Shown here piece by piece: positions 49,739 to 60,082 of a stretch of 64,000 nucleotides of DNA. Source of the stretch: Kangiella marina (GTDB taxonomy: Bacteria; Pseudomonadota; Gammaproteobacteria; Enterobacterales; Kangiellaceae). The notes under the pieces are model-generated. The model searched no databases and had not been told where the DNA came from. It saw only the letters and a list, made by a program, of their open reading frames with translations. The translations under genes were made by a program, and so were the position numbers. Each line of letters begins with the position of its first letter. Position 1 is the first letter of the stretch. The stretch spans positions 806,001 to 870,000 of the forward strand of contig NZ_BAABFV010000001.1 in the NCBI RefSeq assembly GCF_039541235.1. Reading direction: 5' to 3'.

Positions 49739-50995
49739 TTAGCCGGTAACAATCATCCGCATCATCTCAGCTGTCAAGTAAGCACCGAAGGTACCCACCG
49801 CATAACCAAGAATCGCGAGCAATACGCCCACAGGCGCTAGAGACGGGTGGAACGCCGCTGCCACGACAGGTGCTGAGGCAGCACCACCAACGTTCGCTTT
49901 ACTACCAACTGCAATAAAGAACGCTGGCGCTTTAATCGCCTTCGCCACGATGAACAGTAGAATAATATGAATCATCATCCATACCGCACCGACAAAGAAT
50001 AACTGCCAGTTATGGTAAATTTCACCCAAGTTCATTTTCATACCGATACTGGCAACGAGAACGTAGATAAATACCGAGCCGATTTTCGAGGCACCCGCAT
50101 GCTCATATTCACGCGTTCGAGTAAAGGATAAACCAATACCCGCGAAGGTTGCCGTCAGAATTAACCACAAGAAGTGACTGTCCAAGCTGTACTCTTTCGC
50201 CCACTCGAACTGACCAAAGAAAGGCCCTAACCAGCTACCGATAAGATGGCCAAAGCCCACTACCGCAAACGCAATACCCAGAATAATCATATAATCATTC
50301 AAGTAAGACACGCGCTCATTTTCACGAGTATACTTCTCGACGGTCAGCTTAAGGTCTTCAATTTTTGAGTTATCAGCACCCAGCATTTTATCCATGCCAT
50401 CTGATTTCTTGGCCATGATCAACAGACCGATCATCCAAATCTCAGCAACCAGAACGTCAACCGCAATCATGGTGCCGAACAAGCTTTCTTCAACGTTATA
50501 CAGTTCTTTCATCGCGGCCTGATTCGCGCCACCACCAATCCAGCTACCTGCAACAGTGGACATACCTTTCCAAACGTCGCCCGCAACCCACTCTGGGCTG
50601 ATTACGTGGAATAGCCAAATGGCTAATGGTCCACCGATAATAATACCCACGGTCGCCGTAAAGAACATCGCAAGCGCACGCCAGCCAAGACCAAAAATCT
50701 TTTTAAGATCAATACTTAAGGTCAATAGGAACAAACTCGCAGGAAGCAAGTAGCGTGATGAAATGTGATAAATGTTGTCACCCGCATCAGCGGTGAAAAA
50801 ACCTAAAGAGTTCAGAGCTCCAGGCACAAAATAACACAACAATAACGCTGGAATGTGTTTATAGAATTTGTGCCAAAAACCGTGTTGACGGCTCGAGGTG
50901 TAAAAAATAAGTCCCAATACCGCCATAATCAAGCCAAAGGCTACGGCATCAGACTGAATCAGTGCTACTGTCTCAGTAGTTTCGGATACTGCCAT
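49739..50995 (-). CDS. DUF819 family membrane protein
   Basis: A 418-residue inner-membrane protein with about 11 hydrophobic helices. DUF819 landmarks are YHISSRYLLPASLFLLTLSIDLKKI in outline, the glycine-rich STVAGSWIGGGANQAAMKE and VGSKANVGGAASAPVVAAAFHPSLAPVGVLLAILGYAVGT in outline. The duplicated glycine-rich motifs recall ion-coupled transporters. Substrate unknown. Confidence 0.85.
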   Translation of the reverse strand: MAVSETTETVALIQSDAVAFGLIMAVLGLIFYTSSRQHGFWHKFYKHIPALLLCYFVPGALNSLGFFTADAGDNIYHISSRYLLPASLFLLTLSIDLKKIFGLGWRALAMFFTATVGIIIGGPLAIWLFHVISPEWVAGDVWKGMSTVAGSWIGGGANQAAMKELYNVEESLFGTMIAVDVLVAEIWMIGLLIMAKKSDGMDKMLGADNSKIEDLKLTVEKYTRENERVSYLNDYMIILGIAFAVVGFGHLIGSWLGPFFGQFEWAKEYSLDSHFLWLILTATFAGIGLSFTRTREYEHAGASKIGSVFIYVLVASIGMKMNLGEIYHNWQLFFVGAVWMMIHIILLFIVAKAIKAPAFFIAVGSKANVGGAASAPVVAAAFHPSLAPVGVLLAILGYAVGTFGAYLTAEMMRMIVTG

Positions 50996-51039
50996 GAGTC
51001 AATCCCCAAAATTGCAAGCGAGTTAAAAGTTTATAGATA

Positions 51040-51507
51040 TTAAGAAACAACGTGGATTTTACGCAAGAAATAATTTACCTCCCACGCTGGTCCCACGAGT
51101 AAAAATAATAAATCTTTAAAAAATGAAGGCTTTTTACCTTCAATTTTATGTCCGATAAATTGCCCAATCCAGGCGAGCACAAAGACCGCCAGAGCAATTT
51201 GCCACAGGGCAAACGGTGCAACCTGCTCAAGCCAGGATGCCAAGCTGAGCATACCAATACTAACCACCAGCATGACGCCGAAAATGGCAATGCCGAAAGC
51301 AATATAAAAGAGTTGCGCCAGAAAAACAAAAACTGTCGCCCAATTCAGCCAAGGGTGAAACTGCAAGGACTCGGGTACAGGTACTGCCCACAACAAGGCT
51401 AACACAGACCACATAATGGCTGGAACACACATCCAATGCAGAAGCTTGTTTGTTGGATTTCGGTGGCTCTCGCTGTACTCAGCGATCCACTCCTGACCTG
51501 TTTTCAT
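51040..51507 (-). CDS. Mpo1-like (DUF962) membrane protein
   Basis: A 155-residue protein with about four TM helices. It matches the Mpo1/YGL010w family: YSESHRNPTNKLLHWMCVPAI at the N-terminus and AWIGQFIGHKIEGKKPSFFKDLLFLLVGPAW at the C-terminus (in outline), which supply the conserved His residues. Yeast Mpo1 is an Fe(II) dioxygenase for 2-hydroxy fatty acids; the bacterial role is inferred. Confidence 0.85.
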   Translation of the reverse strand: MKTGQEWIAEYSESHRNPTNKLLHWMCVPAIMWSVLALLWAVPVPESLQFHPWLNWATVFVFLAQLFYIAFGIAIFGVMLVVSIGMLSLASWLEQVAPFALWQIALAVFVLAWIGQFIGHKIEGKKPSFFKDLLFLLVGPAWEVNYFLRKIHVVS

Positions 51508-51675
51508 CCTAACCCCTTCGCTGAAAAAAAGTCATCATATCATACAAGATTGTAAAATTAGTCGTAAATGAAAACCTTTACCGCTGTCACTGCTCATATT
51601 TTGTGCTATTAATAAATAGTTTAGCCCTATCGGCTTAAACATAACAATTATCTAAACTAATAGAGGGGGTCTATT

Positions 51676-52077
51676 ATGGGTATGATGAGTGAATTTAAAA
51701 AGTTTGCGGTAAAGGGTAATGTGGTTGATATGGCGGTCGGTATCGTCATTGGTGCAGCTTTTGGCAAGATTGTTAGCTCTTTCGTCAACGACGTTTTAAT
51801 GCCGCCAGTTGGCATGCTTATTGGTGGCGTTGACTTTTCAGACTTAGCCTTTACCTTAAAAGAAGCCGTTGGTGAAAAAGCTGCTATTACTATCAATTAC
51901 GGCAGTTTTATACAAACAGCTCTCGACTTTATCATCATTGCGTTAGCTATCTTCATGGTGGTCAAAGGCATGAACAGCTTGAAAAAGAAAGAAGAAGCAA
52001 AACCTGCAGAACCGCCAAAACCGTCTAATGAAGAGTTGTTACTGACAGAAATTCGCGATTTATTGAAAAAAGACTGA
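51676..52077 (+). CDS. mscL: Large-conductance mechanosensitive channel MscL
   Basis: A 133-residue channel that opens under membrane tension to release solutes. The pore helix [37 protein letters not shown] (in outline) and TM2 with the C-terminal [14 protein letters not shown] bundle are diagnostic. AGAGGGGG lies before the ATG. Followed by a terminator. Confidence 0.96.
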   Translation: MGMMSEFKKFAVKGNVVDMAVGIVIGAAFGKIVSSFVNDVLMPPVGMLIGGVDFSDLAFTLKEAVGEKAAITINYGSFIQTALDFIIIALAIFMVVKGMNSLKKKEEAKPAEPPKPSNEELLLTEIRDLLKKD

Positions 52078-52097
52078 ATCTCGATATACACTAACCG

Positions 52098-52119
52098 GCC
52101 CGCTAAGCGGGCTTTTTTT
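52098..52119 (+). terminator. Rho-independent terminator of mscL
   Basis: GCCCGC (52098-52103), loop TAA, GCGGGC (52107-52112) and seven T. Confidence 0.92.
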
Positions 52120-52141
52120 ATGACATACTAAGAATCATGCA

Positions 52142-52576
52142 ATGGATCATTTAGAAGCAAAACTTCTCGAAGAAAAAAATTACCTGTGGGAACACTTTAA
52201 GTTTAACGCCGAGCAGCGGTTAAGAGCCTTTAACTTCTTCGTGACCCTTTCCATGTTTACCGATGGCGGTGCTTTTGCCGCATTTGAAAAGAACGTCCAC
52301 CCTGTTGTGCTCCTGCTTATTGGTGGCTTAATTTGTATTTTAGCGGTAGCTTTTATGGTGCTGGATATTCGAAGCCAGGTTTTACTCAGACTCACAGTAC
52401 CAGGGCTAATTCGATGTGAGGAAGAGTTCTCAGAGCCATCACGGCTGTTCGCGCTGGATGAAGCCAACTTGAGTAAGTACCTTAGGTACACTTTTATCTT
52501 TAGAGCTCTGTTTATACTTCAAGGGATTTTTGGGGTTGCTATTATCGGCTATTCCCTCTATCAGTTGATGAATTAG
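52142..52576 (+). CDS. Hypothetical membrane protein
   Basis: A 144-residue protein with three hydrophobic segments (about 28-45, 55-75, 120-142) and a charged N-terminal helix. I recognise no family. Its stop overlaps the convergent PLP-enzyme stop by four bases. Start ATG at 52142 lacks a strong ribosome site. Confidence 0.6.
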   Translation: MDHLEAKLLEEKNYLWEHFKFNAEQRLRAFNFFVTLSMFTDGGAFAAFEKNVHPVVLLLIGGLICILAVAFMVLDIRSQVLLRLTVPGLIRCEEEFSEPSRLFALDEANLSKYLRYTFIFRALFILQGIFGVAIIGYSLYQLMN

Positions 52577-53445
52577 GGGCTGCGTGTTCCTTGCAGCCCG
52601 CCCGTATGGATCACCAGAACCTTACTTCCCGACGGAATTTTGCCTAAGGCGAGCCAAGATTGTAGTGCCAGAAAGGTTTTGCCGTTATAGACCGGATCAA
52701 GCTTAAAGCTATTGGTCAATTCCAGTGAGCTTATCACCTCATCAAGATCGGCGTTTCTTTTTGCAAAACCACCACAATGATGCTGCGTATCCAATGACCA
52801 ATTAGAATCGCGCGGCCCAATGTGCTTGCCCAACGACTCTTGTAAATAGTCAGCGCCCGAGAAAGCTGCCACACCAACAACATGGCTATGGTTAAAAGTT
52901 TTGCTTAGGCCACATAAAGTCGCCCCTGAGCCGCAGCCAACAAAAATATAGTCATAATGCTCATCGACTTCCTGAGCAATATCTTCAACACCACGGATCG
53001 CCAGCTGGCCAAAGCCGCCCTCACTCAGCCAATAACTGTCGGGGGATTGCTCGGAAAAACGACTCCAATGGTTGTCTTGACGCAAAGCCGCATACTCTTG
53101 GCGAGAACAAAATTGCAACCTCATGCCCCAACGCTGACAATCCTCTAGGGTCGGTGTTATGGCTTGGTTTGGATGGGCACGGACAAAACCTCGGGTTCTT
53201 AAATTTAACGCCTTCCCTACATACGCTAATGCATGCAGATGATTCGACCAATTTCCGCCCATAGAAATAAGCTCAGAACACCCTTTCTCTTGCGCATCGC
53301 TTATCAAATACTTCAACTTACGCCATTTATTGCCTGAGATGACTGGGTGCAGCAGATCATCGCGCTTAATATCAACGTTGACAGATTTCTGCTCGGCTAG
53401 CGACCACTTGACGACTTGGGTGGGCGAGTGATTCAACTCAATCAT
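52573..53445 (-). CDS. PLP-dependent D-cysteine desulfhydrase / ACC deaminase family protein
   Basis: A 290-residue fold-type II PLP enzyme. The catalytic Lys lies in SGNKWRKLKYLI, followed by SMGGNWSNHLHALAYVGK, the phosphate-binding GCGSGATLCGL and the C-terminal HTGGLQG. The family includes D-cysteine desulfhydrase and ACC deaminase; it is shorter than both (about 330), so the substrate is uncertain. Monocistronic. Confidence 0.82.
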   Translation of the reverse strand: MIELNHSPTQVVKWSLAEQKSVNVDIKRDDLLHPVISGNKWRKLKYLISDAQEKGCSELISMGGNWSNHLHALAYVGKALNLRTRGFVRAHPNQAITPTLEDCQRWGMRLQFCSRQEYAALRQDNHWSRFSEQSPDSYWLSEGGFGQLAIRGVEDIAQEVDEHYDYIFVGCGSGATLCGLSKTFNHSHVVGVAAFSGADYLQESLGKHIGPRDSNWSLDTQHHCGGFAKRNADLDEVISSLELTNSFKLDPVYNGKTFLALQSWLALGKIPSGSKVLVIHTGGLQGTRSP

Positions 53446-53497
53446 TGGATTCTCTTGAATGATAATCCATGCATTGTAGCTGAGGCGGGTTCAAATA

Positions 53498-53532
53498 TAA
53501 AAAAAACCGGCTAACCTTTTCAGGCAGCCGGT
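53498..53532 (-). terminator. Rho-independent terminator of pstS
   Basis: ACCGGCT and AGCCGGT arms (53506-53512, 53526-53532) with an inner CCT/AGG stem around GAAA, followed leftward by a T run on the minus strand. Confidence 0.88.
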
Positions 53533-53563
53533 AAAGTATTACTAAGAGGTAGAAATTTACAAC

Positions 53564-54526
53564 TTATTTAGAAAGTTTCTTCAATTGCATTTCAGCAATT
53601 TTAGCAGGTAGTGGGATATAACCATCTTTCACCACAACTTCTTGACCAACTTTCGATAGAACCATTTTCAAGAACTCAAGTTCAATTGGAGAAAGTGGCT
53701 TGTTAGGGTGCTTGTTCACATATACAAACAATTGACGACCTAGTGGGTAGTCACCAGAAATTGCGTTTTCTGGAGTCGCTTCTACGAAGTTTGTGTCGTC
53801 TTTCTTTGTTAATGGAACAGCACGAACGCCCGATGTTTTGTAGCCGATACCAGAGTAACCAATACCGTTTTTCGATAAGCTGACTGACTGAACCACAGAC
53901 GCAGAACCTGGCTGCTCGTTTACTGAGTTCTTAAAGTCACCCTTACAAAGTGCTTTCTTTTTGAAGTAACCATAAGTACCTGATACTGAGTTACGACCAT
54001 AAATTTGAATGTCGCCTAAACCATCAATACCGATGTTGCTCCAATCAGAAATATCACTATCCGCACCACATTTGCGCGTTGACGAAAAGATTGAGTCAAC
54101 TTGTGAAATGGTTAAGCCTTCAATTGGGTTATCTTTGTGTACGTATACAGCCAATGCATCAATCGCAACCGCAACAGGAGTAGGCTTGTAACCATGTTTC
54201 TTTTCAAAAGACTCAAGCTCTTTATCCTTCATCATGCGGCTCATAGGGCCGAAGTTTGAAGTACCTTCAGTGAGTGCTGGTGGCGCAGTCGATGAGCCAG
54301 CTGCTTGAATTTGGATATTAACGTTTGGGTATTGACGCTTGAACTCTTCAGCCCATAAAGTCATTAAGTTAGCCAGCGTGTCAGAACCAACGCTAGAAAG
54401 GTTGCCAGAAATACCGCTTGTTTTTTTATACGTCGGTAAGTTTTGATCAACTTTCGCTTCAGCAAACGCGCCTAGTGAGAAAGTTGAAACTGCTGCCGCT
54501 AGGGCAACTTTTTTGAATAAATTCAT
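53564..54526 (-). CDS. pstS: Phosphate ABC transporter substrate-binding protein PstS
   Basis: A 320-residue periplasmic phosphate receptor. Signal peptide cleaved after GAFA; binding landmarks are [34 protein letters not shown], and [18 protein letters not shown]. It resembles the PstS type of Vibrio/Pseudoalteromonas rather than E. coli PstS. It lies downstream of phoR but has its own promoter with a triple Pho box, separate from pstCAB. Confidence 0.93.
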   Translation of the reverse strand: MNLFKKVALAAAVSTFSLGAFAEAKVDQNLPTYKKTSGISGNLSSVGSDTLANLMTLWAEEFKRQYPNVNIQIQAAGSSTAPPALTEGTSNFGPMSRMMKDKELESFEKKHGYKPTPVAVAIDALAVYVHKDNPIEGLTISQVDSIFSSTRKCGADSDISDWSNIGIDGLGDIQIYGRNSVSGTYGYFKKKALCKGDFKNSVNEQPGSASVVQSVSLSKNGIGYSGIGYKTSGVRAVPLTKKDDTNFVEATPENAISGDYPLGRQLFVYVNKHPNKPLSPIELEFLKMVLSKVGQEVVVKDGYIPLPAKIAEMQLKKLSK

Positions 54527-54816
54527 TAGAATTCTCCAAGTGAGTATGATTAACAGACGCTGTCATTATGGGACTCTAATGTTAAGGCCTTGTGACTAGA
54601 ATATGACGCTTTTGTGACAAGTCGCATTTGCTTTATTAAACAATTTTTTTGGAACGAAAATATAGAAATATTACATTGCAATCAGTAAGTTAAGAGCGAC
54701 AAGTTGTATTATCAAGAGGTCCTAGACTAAAGCCTAATGGTAACCACTATTCGCCACTGTCACAGGCGATATCGCTGATAATGACGGTCTATATGACAGG
54801 AAATTCAATCTTAAGG
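54527..54816. other. pstS promoter region
   Basis: The 290 bp between phoR and pstS contain the Pho-box array (annotated) and the pstS leader. I see no further gene. Confidence 0.6.
54592..54620 (-). promoter_or_regulatory. Triple Pho box upstream of pstS
   Basis: On the minus strand three 7-base units, TTGTCAC, GCGTCAT and TAGTCAC, are separated by exactly four bases each (11-bp period), matching PhoB-binding direct repeats of the CTGTCAT type. They end 65 bases before the pstS ATG, replacing a -35 element. Confidence 0.8.
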
Positions 54817-56112
54817 TTACTGGGATTTAGGGAAGTAACAGGTAAAGTCAGAGCCCTTTCCAACGGTACTGTTTATATCCAAGTAGCCACCATGACTTTC
54901 AAGCACATGCTTCACAATAGCCAACCCCAGCCCTGTTCCGCCTTGCGAGCGATTGCGTCCCGAATCGACTCGATAAAAGCGTTCGGTTAAGCGAGGGATG
55001 TGCTCTGGCTCAATTCCGGGACCATTGTCACTGACCGTCATCATGTAACTTTGATCCGACTCTTTCCAATAGATATCGATGCGCCCTGCTTTGTGTGTAT
55101 ACCGCACAGCATTAAATACCAAGTTAGAAAAAGCACTGCGCAGCTGTTTTTCAGATCCGGTTAGGGTTGCATTGCTGTGAGAGTGGAACAAAATGGTTTG
55201 GTTCTTTTCGCCACTGAGCACTCTCGCTTCGGCACAAATGCTATCCAACATTATATTGATATCGATATCCTTCGGCTTACCATTTTGCGCAGAATCTTTA
55301 GCATCTAGTCGCGATAATAATAATAAGTCGTCTACTAAATGCCCCATATTCAGCGCTTGCTGTCGCATCATCTGGAGCGGCTTCTCCACGTTAGCCAACT
55401 CAGGGTACATTTCAGGATCAAGCATTTCCAGATAGCCGTGAATTACCGTTAAAGGGGTTCGTAGTTCATGCGAGACGTTAGCCACAAAATCTTGACGCAC
55501 TCGCTCAAGGTGATGCTTCTCAGTGACATCGCGAATCATCACTAAGCGCTGATCATTGTTATAGGGCGTGATATGAATGTTAAGAATTAAATTTTCATCA
55601 GCCGGGGAATGAATCGTCAACGGCTTTTCATAATCGCGCGCTTGTTCATACTCAATAAAGCTCGGATGACGCAGCAAATTAAACAAACGCTGACCAATGT
55701 CGGTACTGGCTTTTAAGCCCAGCAATTTTTCGGAGGCTTTATTAAACCAGCGAATCTCCCCCTGATTACTAATAATAAGTGCACCCTCTCGCAAAGCGGA
55801 GGTTGATGCCCTAAACTCAGAAATAATCCCTTTGAGTTTTTTCAACTCTTTACGATTTTTTCGCTGTAACACATAGAGATGATTGAATATTTCTCCCCAG
55901 ATCCCCGGGGCTGCGGGCGGGTATAACGAACGAGATTTAACTAACCACTTATAGAGTCTAGACAGTTGGACGAGATTCCAAACGAGATAGCCAAAGATGA
56001 TGACCGCAATAGATGCTGCGGCTCGATCGAATAAAGATCCAATCAAGCCTACTACTAGAATAACAAAGGCTAACGTCCAAAACTCAGTTTGCCAGTAACG
56101 GTTAGTCCACAT
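54817..56112 (-). CDS. phoR: Phosphate regulon sensor histidine kinase PhoR
   Basis: A 431-residue kinase: two N-terminal TM helices (about 10-50), a PAS domain (about 100-200), the phosphoacceptor H215 in VSHELRTPLTVIHGY, and an ATPase domain with VFNAVRYT, SDNGPGI and GGTGLGLAIVKHV. It phosphorylates PhoB when PstSCAB/PhoU signal low phosphate. Eleven bases after phoB. Confidence 0.95.
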   Translation of the reverse strand: MWTNRYWQTEFWTLAFVILVVGLIGSLFDRAAASIAVIIFGYLVWNLVQLSRLYKWLVKSRSLYPPAAPGIWGEIFNHLYVLQRKNRKELKKLKGIISEFRASTSALREGALIISNQGEIRWFNKASEKLLGLKASTDIGQRLFNLLRHPSFIEYEQARDYEKPLTIHSPADENLILNIHITPYNNDQRLVMIRDVTEKHHLERVRQDFVANVSHELRTPLTVIHGYLEMLDPEMYPELANVEKPLQMMRQQALNMGHLVDDLLLLSRLDAKDSAQNGKPKDIDINIMLDSICAEARVLSGEKNQTILFHSHSNATLTGSEKQLRSAFSNLVFNAVRYTHKAGRIDIYWKESDQSYMMTVSDNGPGIEPEHIPRLTERFYRVDSGRNRSQGGTGLGLAIVKHVLESHGGYLDINSTVGKGSDFTCYFPKSQ

Positions 56113-56123
56113 CGGCTAAAGCC

Positions 56124-56816
56124 TTATCTGCTTGATAAACGGTAACCAGAGCCTCGAACCGTCTGAACATAATTTTCGACCTCATATTCTGCTAAAGCTT
56201 TACGTAAACGTCGAATATGCACATCCACTGTCCGCTCCTCTACCACCACTTGTTGTCCCCAAACCGAGTCCAACAACTGACCTCTGGAAAAAACCCGCTC
56301 AGGATTACTCATAAAGAAATGCAGAATTTTATACTCAGTTGGGCCGAGGTGAACTTCCGAGCCTTTAATAATAACTCTGTGACTGGCAGTATCAATTTGG
56401 ATAAAACCATGAGACAGCTTTTCATCAGCTTGAGCTGCTAATCCACTACGGCGTAAAACCGCTTGAACCCGCGCCAACAACTCTCGTGGTGAAAATGGTT
56501 TCACCACATAATCATCAGCACCAACGTCAAGTCCCTGTACGCGGTCATCTTCTTCGCCACGAGCGGTCAGCATGATGACTGGCACTGATCTCATGTCAGG
56601 ATCTTTTTTGAGCTTTTTTGTTAACTCAATACCTGAAGCTCCCGGTAACATCCAATCAACTAAAAATAAATCCGGCTTGTAACCATCTTTGATCAATCCA
56701 AACACACGTTCAGCAGTAGCAGCTTGTTCCACCTCATAGCCAGCCTGGGTCATGCAAAAGGCTAACATTTCGCGGATATCACGTTCATCTTCTAAGATGA
56801 GAATATTGGCACTCAT
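56124..56816 (-). CDS. phoB: Phosphate regulon response regulator PhoB
   Basis: A 230-residue OmpR-type regulator: receiver domain with D54 (FLVDWMLPGASG), MLTARGEEDD and Lys in VVKPFSPREL; winged-helix domain with LGPTEYKILHFFM and RTVDVHIRRLRKAL. It should bind the Pho boxes in this window. Placed between phoU and phoR. Confidence 0.95.
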   Translation of the reverse strand: MSANILILEDERDIREMLAFCMTQAGYEVEQAATAERVFGLIKDGYKPDLFLVDWMLPGASGIELTKKLKKDPDMRSVPVIMLTARGEEDDRVQGLDVGADDYVVKPFSPRELLARVQAVLRRSGLAAQADEKLSHGFIQIDTASHRVIIKGSEVHLGPTEYKILHFFMSNPERVFSRGQLLDSVWGQQVVVEERTVDVHIRRLRKALAEYEVENYVQTVRGSGYRLSSR

Positions 56817-56873
56817 GTATTCTAAAGACTCCTTTTTAAACGGATAATAGCTCTAGTTTCCTGTTATTACCAG

Positions 56874-57611
56874 TTAGTTACGTGTTTTTACCAGCCTATG
56901 AATCTCATCCCACGTCAAATGCCTTACATCTTGACCTTGAACAAGATAGACAATGTACTCACAAATATTATGAGCATGATCACCAATGCGCTCCAATGCA
57001 CGCGCTGCCCACAAGAAATCTAACACCTGTGTAATACTGCGCGGTTCTTCCATCATATAGGTCATGAGCTGACGCGAAATTGCATCGTACTCATCATCCG
57101 CTTTTTTATCTTTTTTAGCGACTTTAACAGCCGACTCAGTGTCCATACGCGCAAAAGAATCTAGCGCCTCATGTAGCATATTCTTGACTAAGCTGCCTAA
57201 GTGCTGCAATGCACCATAATGTAGCTTTCCGCTAAGCGGCGATGTTTCCTTTGACTCAGCAATATCGACAGCCATTCGAGCAATTTTTTCGGCTTCGTCA
57301 CCAACACGCTCTAAATCTGTAATGGTTTTTAGAACCGTAGACACCAGTCGCAAGTCACTCGCTGCCGGTTGGCGTTTAGCCAGAATCTTAACGCATGCTT
57401 CATCGATGTTAATTTCGAAGTCATTCACACGATCATCGTTATCAATCACTTCATTAGCTAACTCAATATCATGCGAGTTTAGCGCTTCCAAAGCCTTTGT
57501 TAACTGTTCTTCTACTAAGCCGCCCATCGCCAAAACTTCTTCACGAATATTTTCCAAGTCTTGGTTAAACTGCTTAGAAATATGTTGCCCTAAGTTTTCA
57601 GTATCCATCAT
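56874..57611 (-). CDS. phoU: Phosphate signalling protein PhoU
   Basis: A 245-residue protein with two three-helix bundles, each with an E/D-rich metal motif: RLVSTVLKTITDLERVGDEAEKIA and ARALERIGDHAHNICEYI in outline. It links PstB to PhoR and represses the regulon when phosphate is ample. GAGGT is five bases before the first ATG. 23 bases after pstB. Confidence 0.95.
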   Translation of the reverse strand: MMDTENLGQHISKQFNQDLENIREEVLAMGGLVEEQLTKALEALNSHDIELANEVIDNDDRVNDFEINIDEACVKILAKRQPAASDLRLVSTVLKTITDLERVGDEAEKIARMAVDIAESKETSPLSGKLHYGALQHLGSLVKNMLHEALDSFARMDTESAVKVAKKDKKADDEYDAISRQLMTYMMEEPRSITQVLDFLWAARALERIGDHAHNICEYIVYLVQGQDVRHLTWDEIHRLVKTRN

Positions 57612-57634
57612 TCGTTACCTCAAGTTTAAATAGC

Positions 57635-58438
57635 TTAACCGTAGCGACCAGTAATATAGTCTTCGGTTTTCTTCTGCGATGGGTTGGTAAAAATGGTATC
57701 CGTTTGATCAAACTCTACCATATCGCCCATATACATAAATGCTGTGTAGTCTGAAACACGAGCTGCTTGCTGCATGTTGTGCGTTACAATGACAATGGTG
57801 TAGTCATTTTTTAACTCGTGGATCAGCTCTTCAATTTTTAAGGTTGAGATTGGGTCCAATGCTGACGCTGGTTCATCCAACAACAACACTTCTGGTTGTA
57901 CAGCAATCGCTCGCGCAATACACAGACGTTGCTGCTGACCACCAGACATACCCAGTGCGTTCTCATGCAAACGATCCTTAACTTCGTCCCAAAGTGCCGC
58001 TCCTTTCAAAGCCCACTCTACAACCTCATCCAAGACACGACGCTTGTTAATTCCTTGTAAGCGCAGTCCGTAGGCAATATTTTCATAAATAGACTTAGGG
58101 AATGGATTAGGTTTCTGAAATACCATCCCAACATTGCGTCGTAACTCTGCAACGTCTACGCCAGGTTTATTAATGTTATTGCCATTAATATTAATATCAC
58201 CCTGAACGCGCGCGATATCAACCAAATCATTCATTCGATTAAAGCAACGCAGCAACGTCGACTTACCACAACCCGAAGGTCCAATAAAAGCCGTGACCTT
58301 TTTCTCAGGGATCTGCATGTCGATGTCATAAAGCGCTTGTTTTTGACCGTAGAACAAGTTGAGCTTTTCAACTTCAATCGAAATTTTCTCTTCGGCTAAA
58401 CGCTGTTCAATTGTCTTTTCTTCCAATACTTGTGTCAT
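57635..58438 (-). CDS. pstB: Phosphate ABC transporter ATP-binding protein PstB
   Basis: A 267-residue ATPase: Walker [11 protein letters not shown]-loop VFQKPNPFP, signature [14 protein letters not shown], Walker [13 protein letters not shown] and the H-loop VTHNMQQA. It powers phosphate import through PstC/PstA. Confidence 0.97.
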   Translation of the reverse strand: MTQVLEEKTIEQRLAEEKISIEVEKLNLFYGQKQALYDIDMQIPEKKVTAFIGPSGCGKSTLLRCFNRMNDLVDIARVQGDININGNNINKPGVDVAELRRNVGMVFQKPNPFPKSIYENIAYGLRLQGINKRRVLDEVVEWALKGAALWDEVKDRLHENALGMSGGQQQRLCIARAIAVQPEVLLLDEPASALDPISTLKIEELIHELKNDYTIVIVTHNMQQAARVSDYTAFMYMGDMVEFDQTDTIFTNPSQKKTEDYITGRYG

Positions 58439-58461
58439 TTCAATTACCTCAATGGAATTCT

Positions 58462-60069
58462 TTACTGCTCAAGCGACTTATATTTTTCGCGCAAGTTATT
58501 ACGGATCTTAATGGCCGCAATATTTAACAAGATGATGATTAACACTAATAATAGTGCCGTCGCATAAACTAATGGGCGTGCCGCTTCAACGTTAGGACTT
58601 TGGAAGCCTACGTCGTAAATATGAAAGCCCAAGTGCATGAATTTTCGCTCCAAATGTAGGAACGGCGCATTACCGTCGAGCGGCAACGTTGGCGCAAGTT
58701 TCACCACTCCAACCAACATCAAAGGCGCAACCTCACCAGCGGCTCGAGCCACTGCCAAAATCAAACCCGTCATCATTGCTGGACTCGCCATAGGCAGTAC
58801 GGTTTTACGCAAAGTCTCAAACTTGGTCGCACCTAATGCCAAGCTTCCTTCGCGAATTGACTTAGGAATACGTGCCAGACCTTCCTCAGTAGAAACAATT
58901 ACCACTGGCAAGGTTAATAAAGCCAACGTCAATGATGCCCAGATTAAACCCGGCGTACCAAACATCGGTGAAGGCCCCACTTCCGGATAGAACAATTCAT
59001 CAATCGAGCCACCCAAGAAGTAAACAAAGAATCCTAAACCAAACACACCGTATACAATCGAAGGGACGCCCGCTAAGTTGTTCACCGCAATACGAATGGT
59101 TCGTGTCAATGGCCCCTGCTTCGCGTATTCACGCATGTAAACTGCAGCAACGACGCCGAGCGGAGTCACAATAACGGACATAAGAAGTACCATCATGACA
59201 GTACCAAAAATCGCCGGGAACACGCCGCCTTCTGTATTCGCTTCTCGTGGCTCATCAAAAACAAACTCACCAATCTTTGAGAAGTAGTGTCCTAGCTTCG
59301 ACCAGAAGCCCATTTTGTTTGGCTGAAAGGCTCTAACAATATTGCCTGCCGTTAGCGTCACCGTTTCGCCGCCAATCAAATTAAATTCAGCGGTATCGCG
59401 TTTAATATCCGTATAAAGGTTTTGCAGTTCTTCTTGGTAACTTAAGAACTCCTGCTGCAACGCTTCTTTCTGTTGTTCAATGTTAGCCTTGGCTTCGTCA
59501 GTAAATTCGTTCTCAAGCTCTAAGCGACGCTGCTCTAGTCGTAATTGTTCCAGCTCGTAGTTAATACTACCGATGTCATCGGTTTCGATGTCACGAATTT
59601 GACCGTGAATCTCTAACGCGCGGTCGACAATCTCATGCAAAGCCTCAGTATCTTCCTGGTAAACCGTACCGTCCTTAGTCACCGAGCTTAAGAAGCCGTA
59701 GAGGTTGCCCCACTCACGTCGCTCAACAACAATCACATCTTCGTTAACGCGAGTATCCTTGATATTTTTTACATCCAGCCATTTAAAGTCCAAGCCATAG
59801 ACGTCACGATTCCCCATCTTCAGCAGGTACTGCTTGCGCTCTACCCCACCTTGGATGTCATCTTCGATGTTATGTATTTCGCCCATCACCTGAATGTTTT
59901 GTTGGCCTTCAGTAACCTCAAAGGTTTTAACTTCAGCGGGCCAGAAGTGGCTTAACCCTCTGACGGCAATCAGTAATAACAAGCCAACAACCATGATGAT
60001 TGAAATACTGATGGCGCCGGCATTTAACCATACCCAGTGCTGTCCACTGTTAAAGAATTTTTTACTCAT
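58462..60069 (-). CDS. pstA: Phosphate ABC transporter permease PstA, long form
   Basis: A 535-residue permease; E. coli PstA has ~296. The extra ~230 residues lie between TM1 (about 18-38) and the ABC permease core and are predicted extracytoplasmic. This insert contains a strongly charged coiled-coil stretch (about 160-220, rich in [10 protein letters not shown] and Gln/Glu). The core has the EAA-type loop [20 protein letters not shown]. Long PstA/PstC pairs are known in Vibrio and relatives. Confidence 0.92.
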   Translation of the reverse strand: MSKKFFNSGQHWVWLNAGAISISIIMVVGLLLLIAVRGLSHFWPAEVKTFEVTEGQQNIQVMGEIHNIEDDIQGGVERKQYLLKMGNRDVYGLDFKWLDVKNIKDTRVNEDVIVVERREWGNLYGFLSSVTKDGTVYQEDTEALHEIVDRALEIHGQIRDIETDDIGSINYELEQLRLEQRRLELENEFTDEAKANIEQQKEALQQEFLSYQEELQNLYTDIKRDTAEFNLIGGETVTLTAGNIVRAFQPNKMGFWSKLGHYFSKIGEFVFDEPREANTEGGVFPAIFGTVMMVLLMSVIVTPLGVVAAVYMREYAKQGPLTRTIRIAVNNLAGVPSIVYGVFGLGFFVYFLGGSIDELFYPEVGPSPMFGTPGLIWASLTLALLTLPVVIVSTEEGLARIPKSIREGSLALGATKFETLRKTVLPMASPAMMTGLILAVARAAGEVAPLMLVGVVKLAPTLPLDGNAPFLHLERKFMHLGFHIYDVGFQSPNVEAARPLVYATALLLVLIIILLNIAAIKIRNNLREKYKSLEQ

Positions 60070-60082
60070 CAGTCATTCCTCC

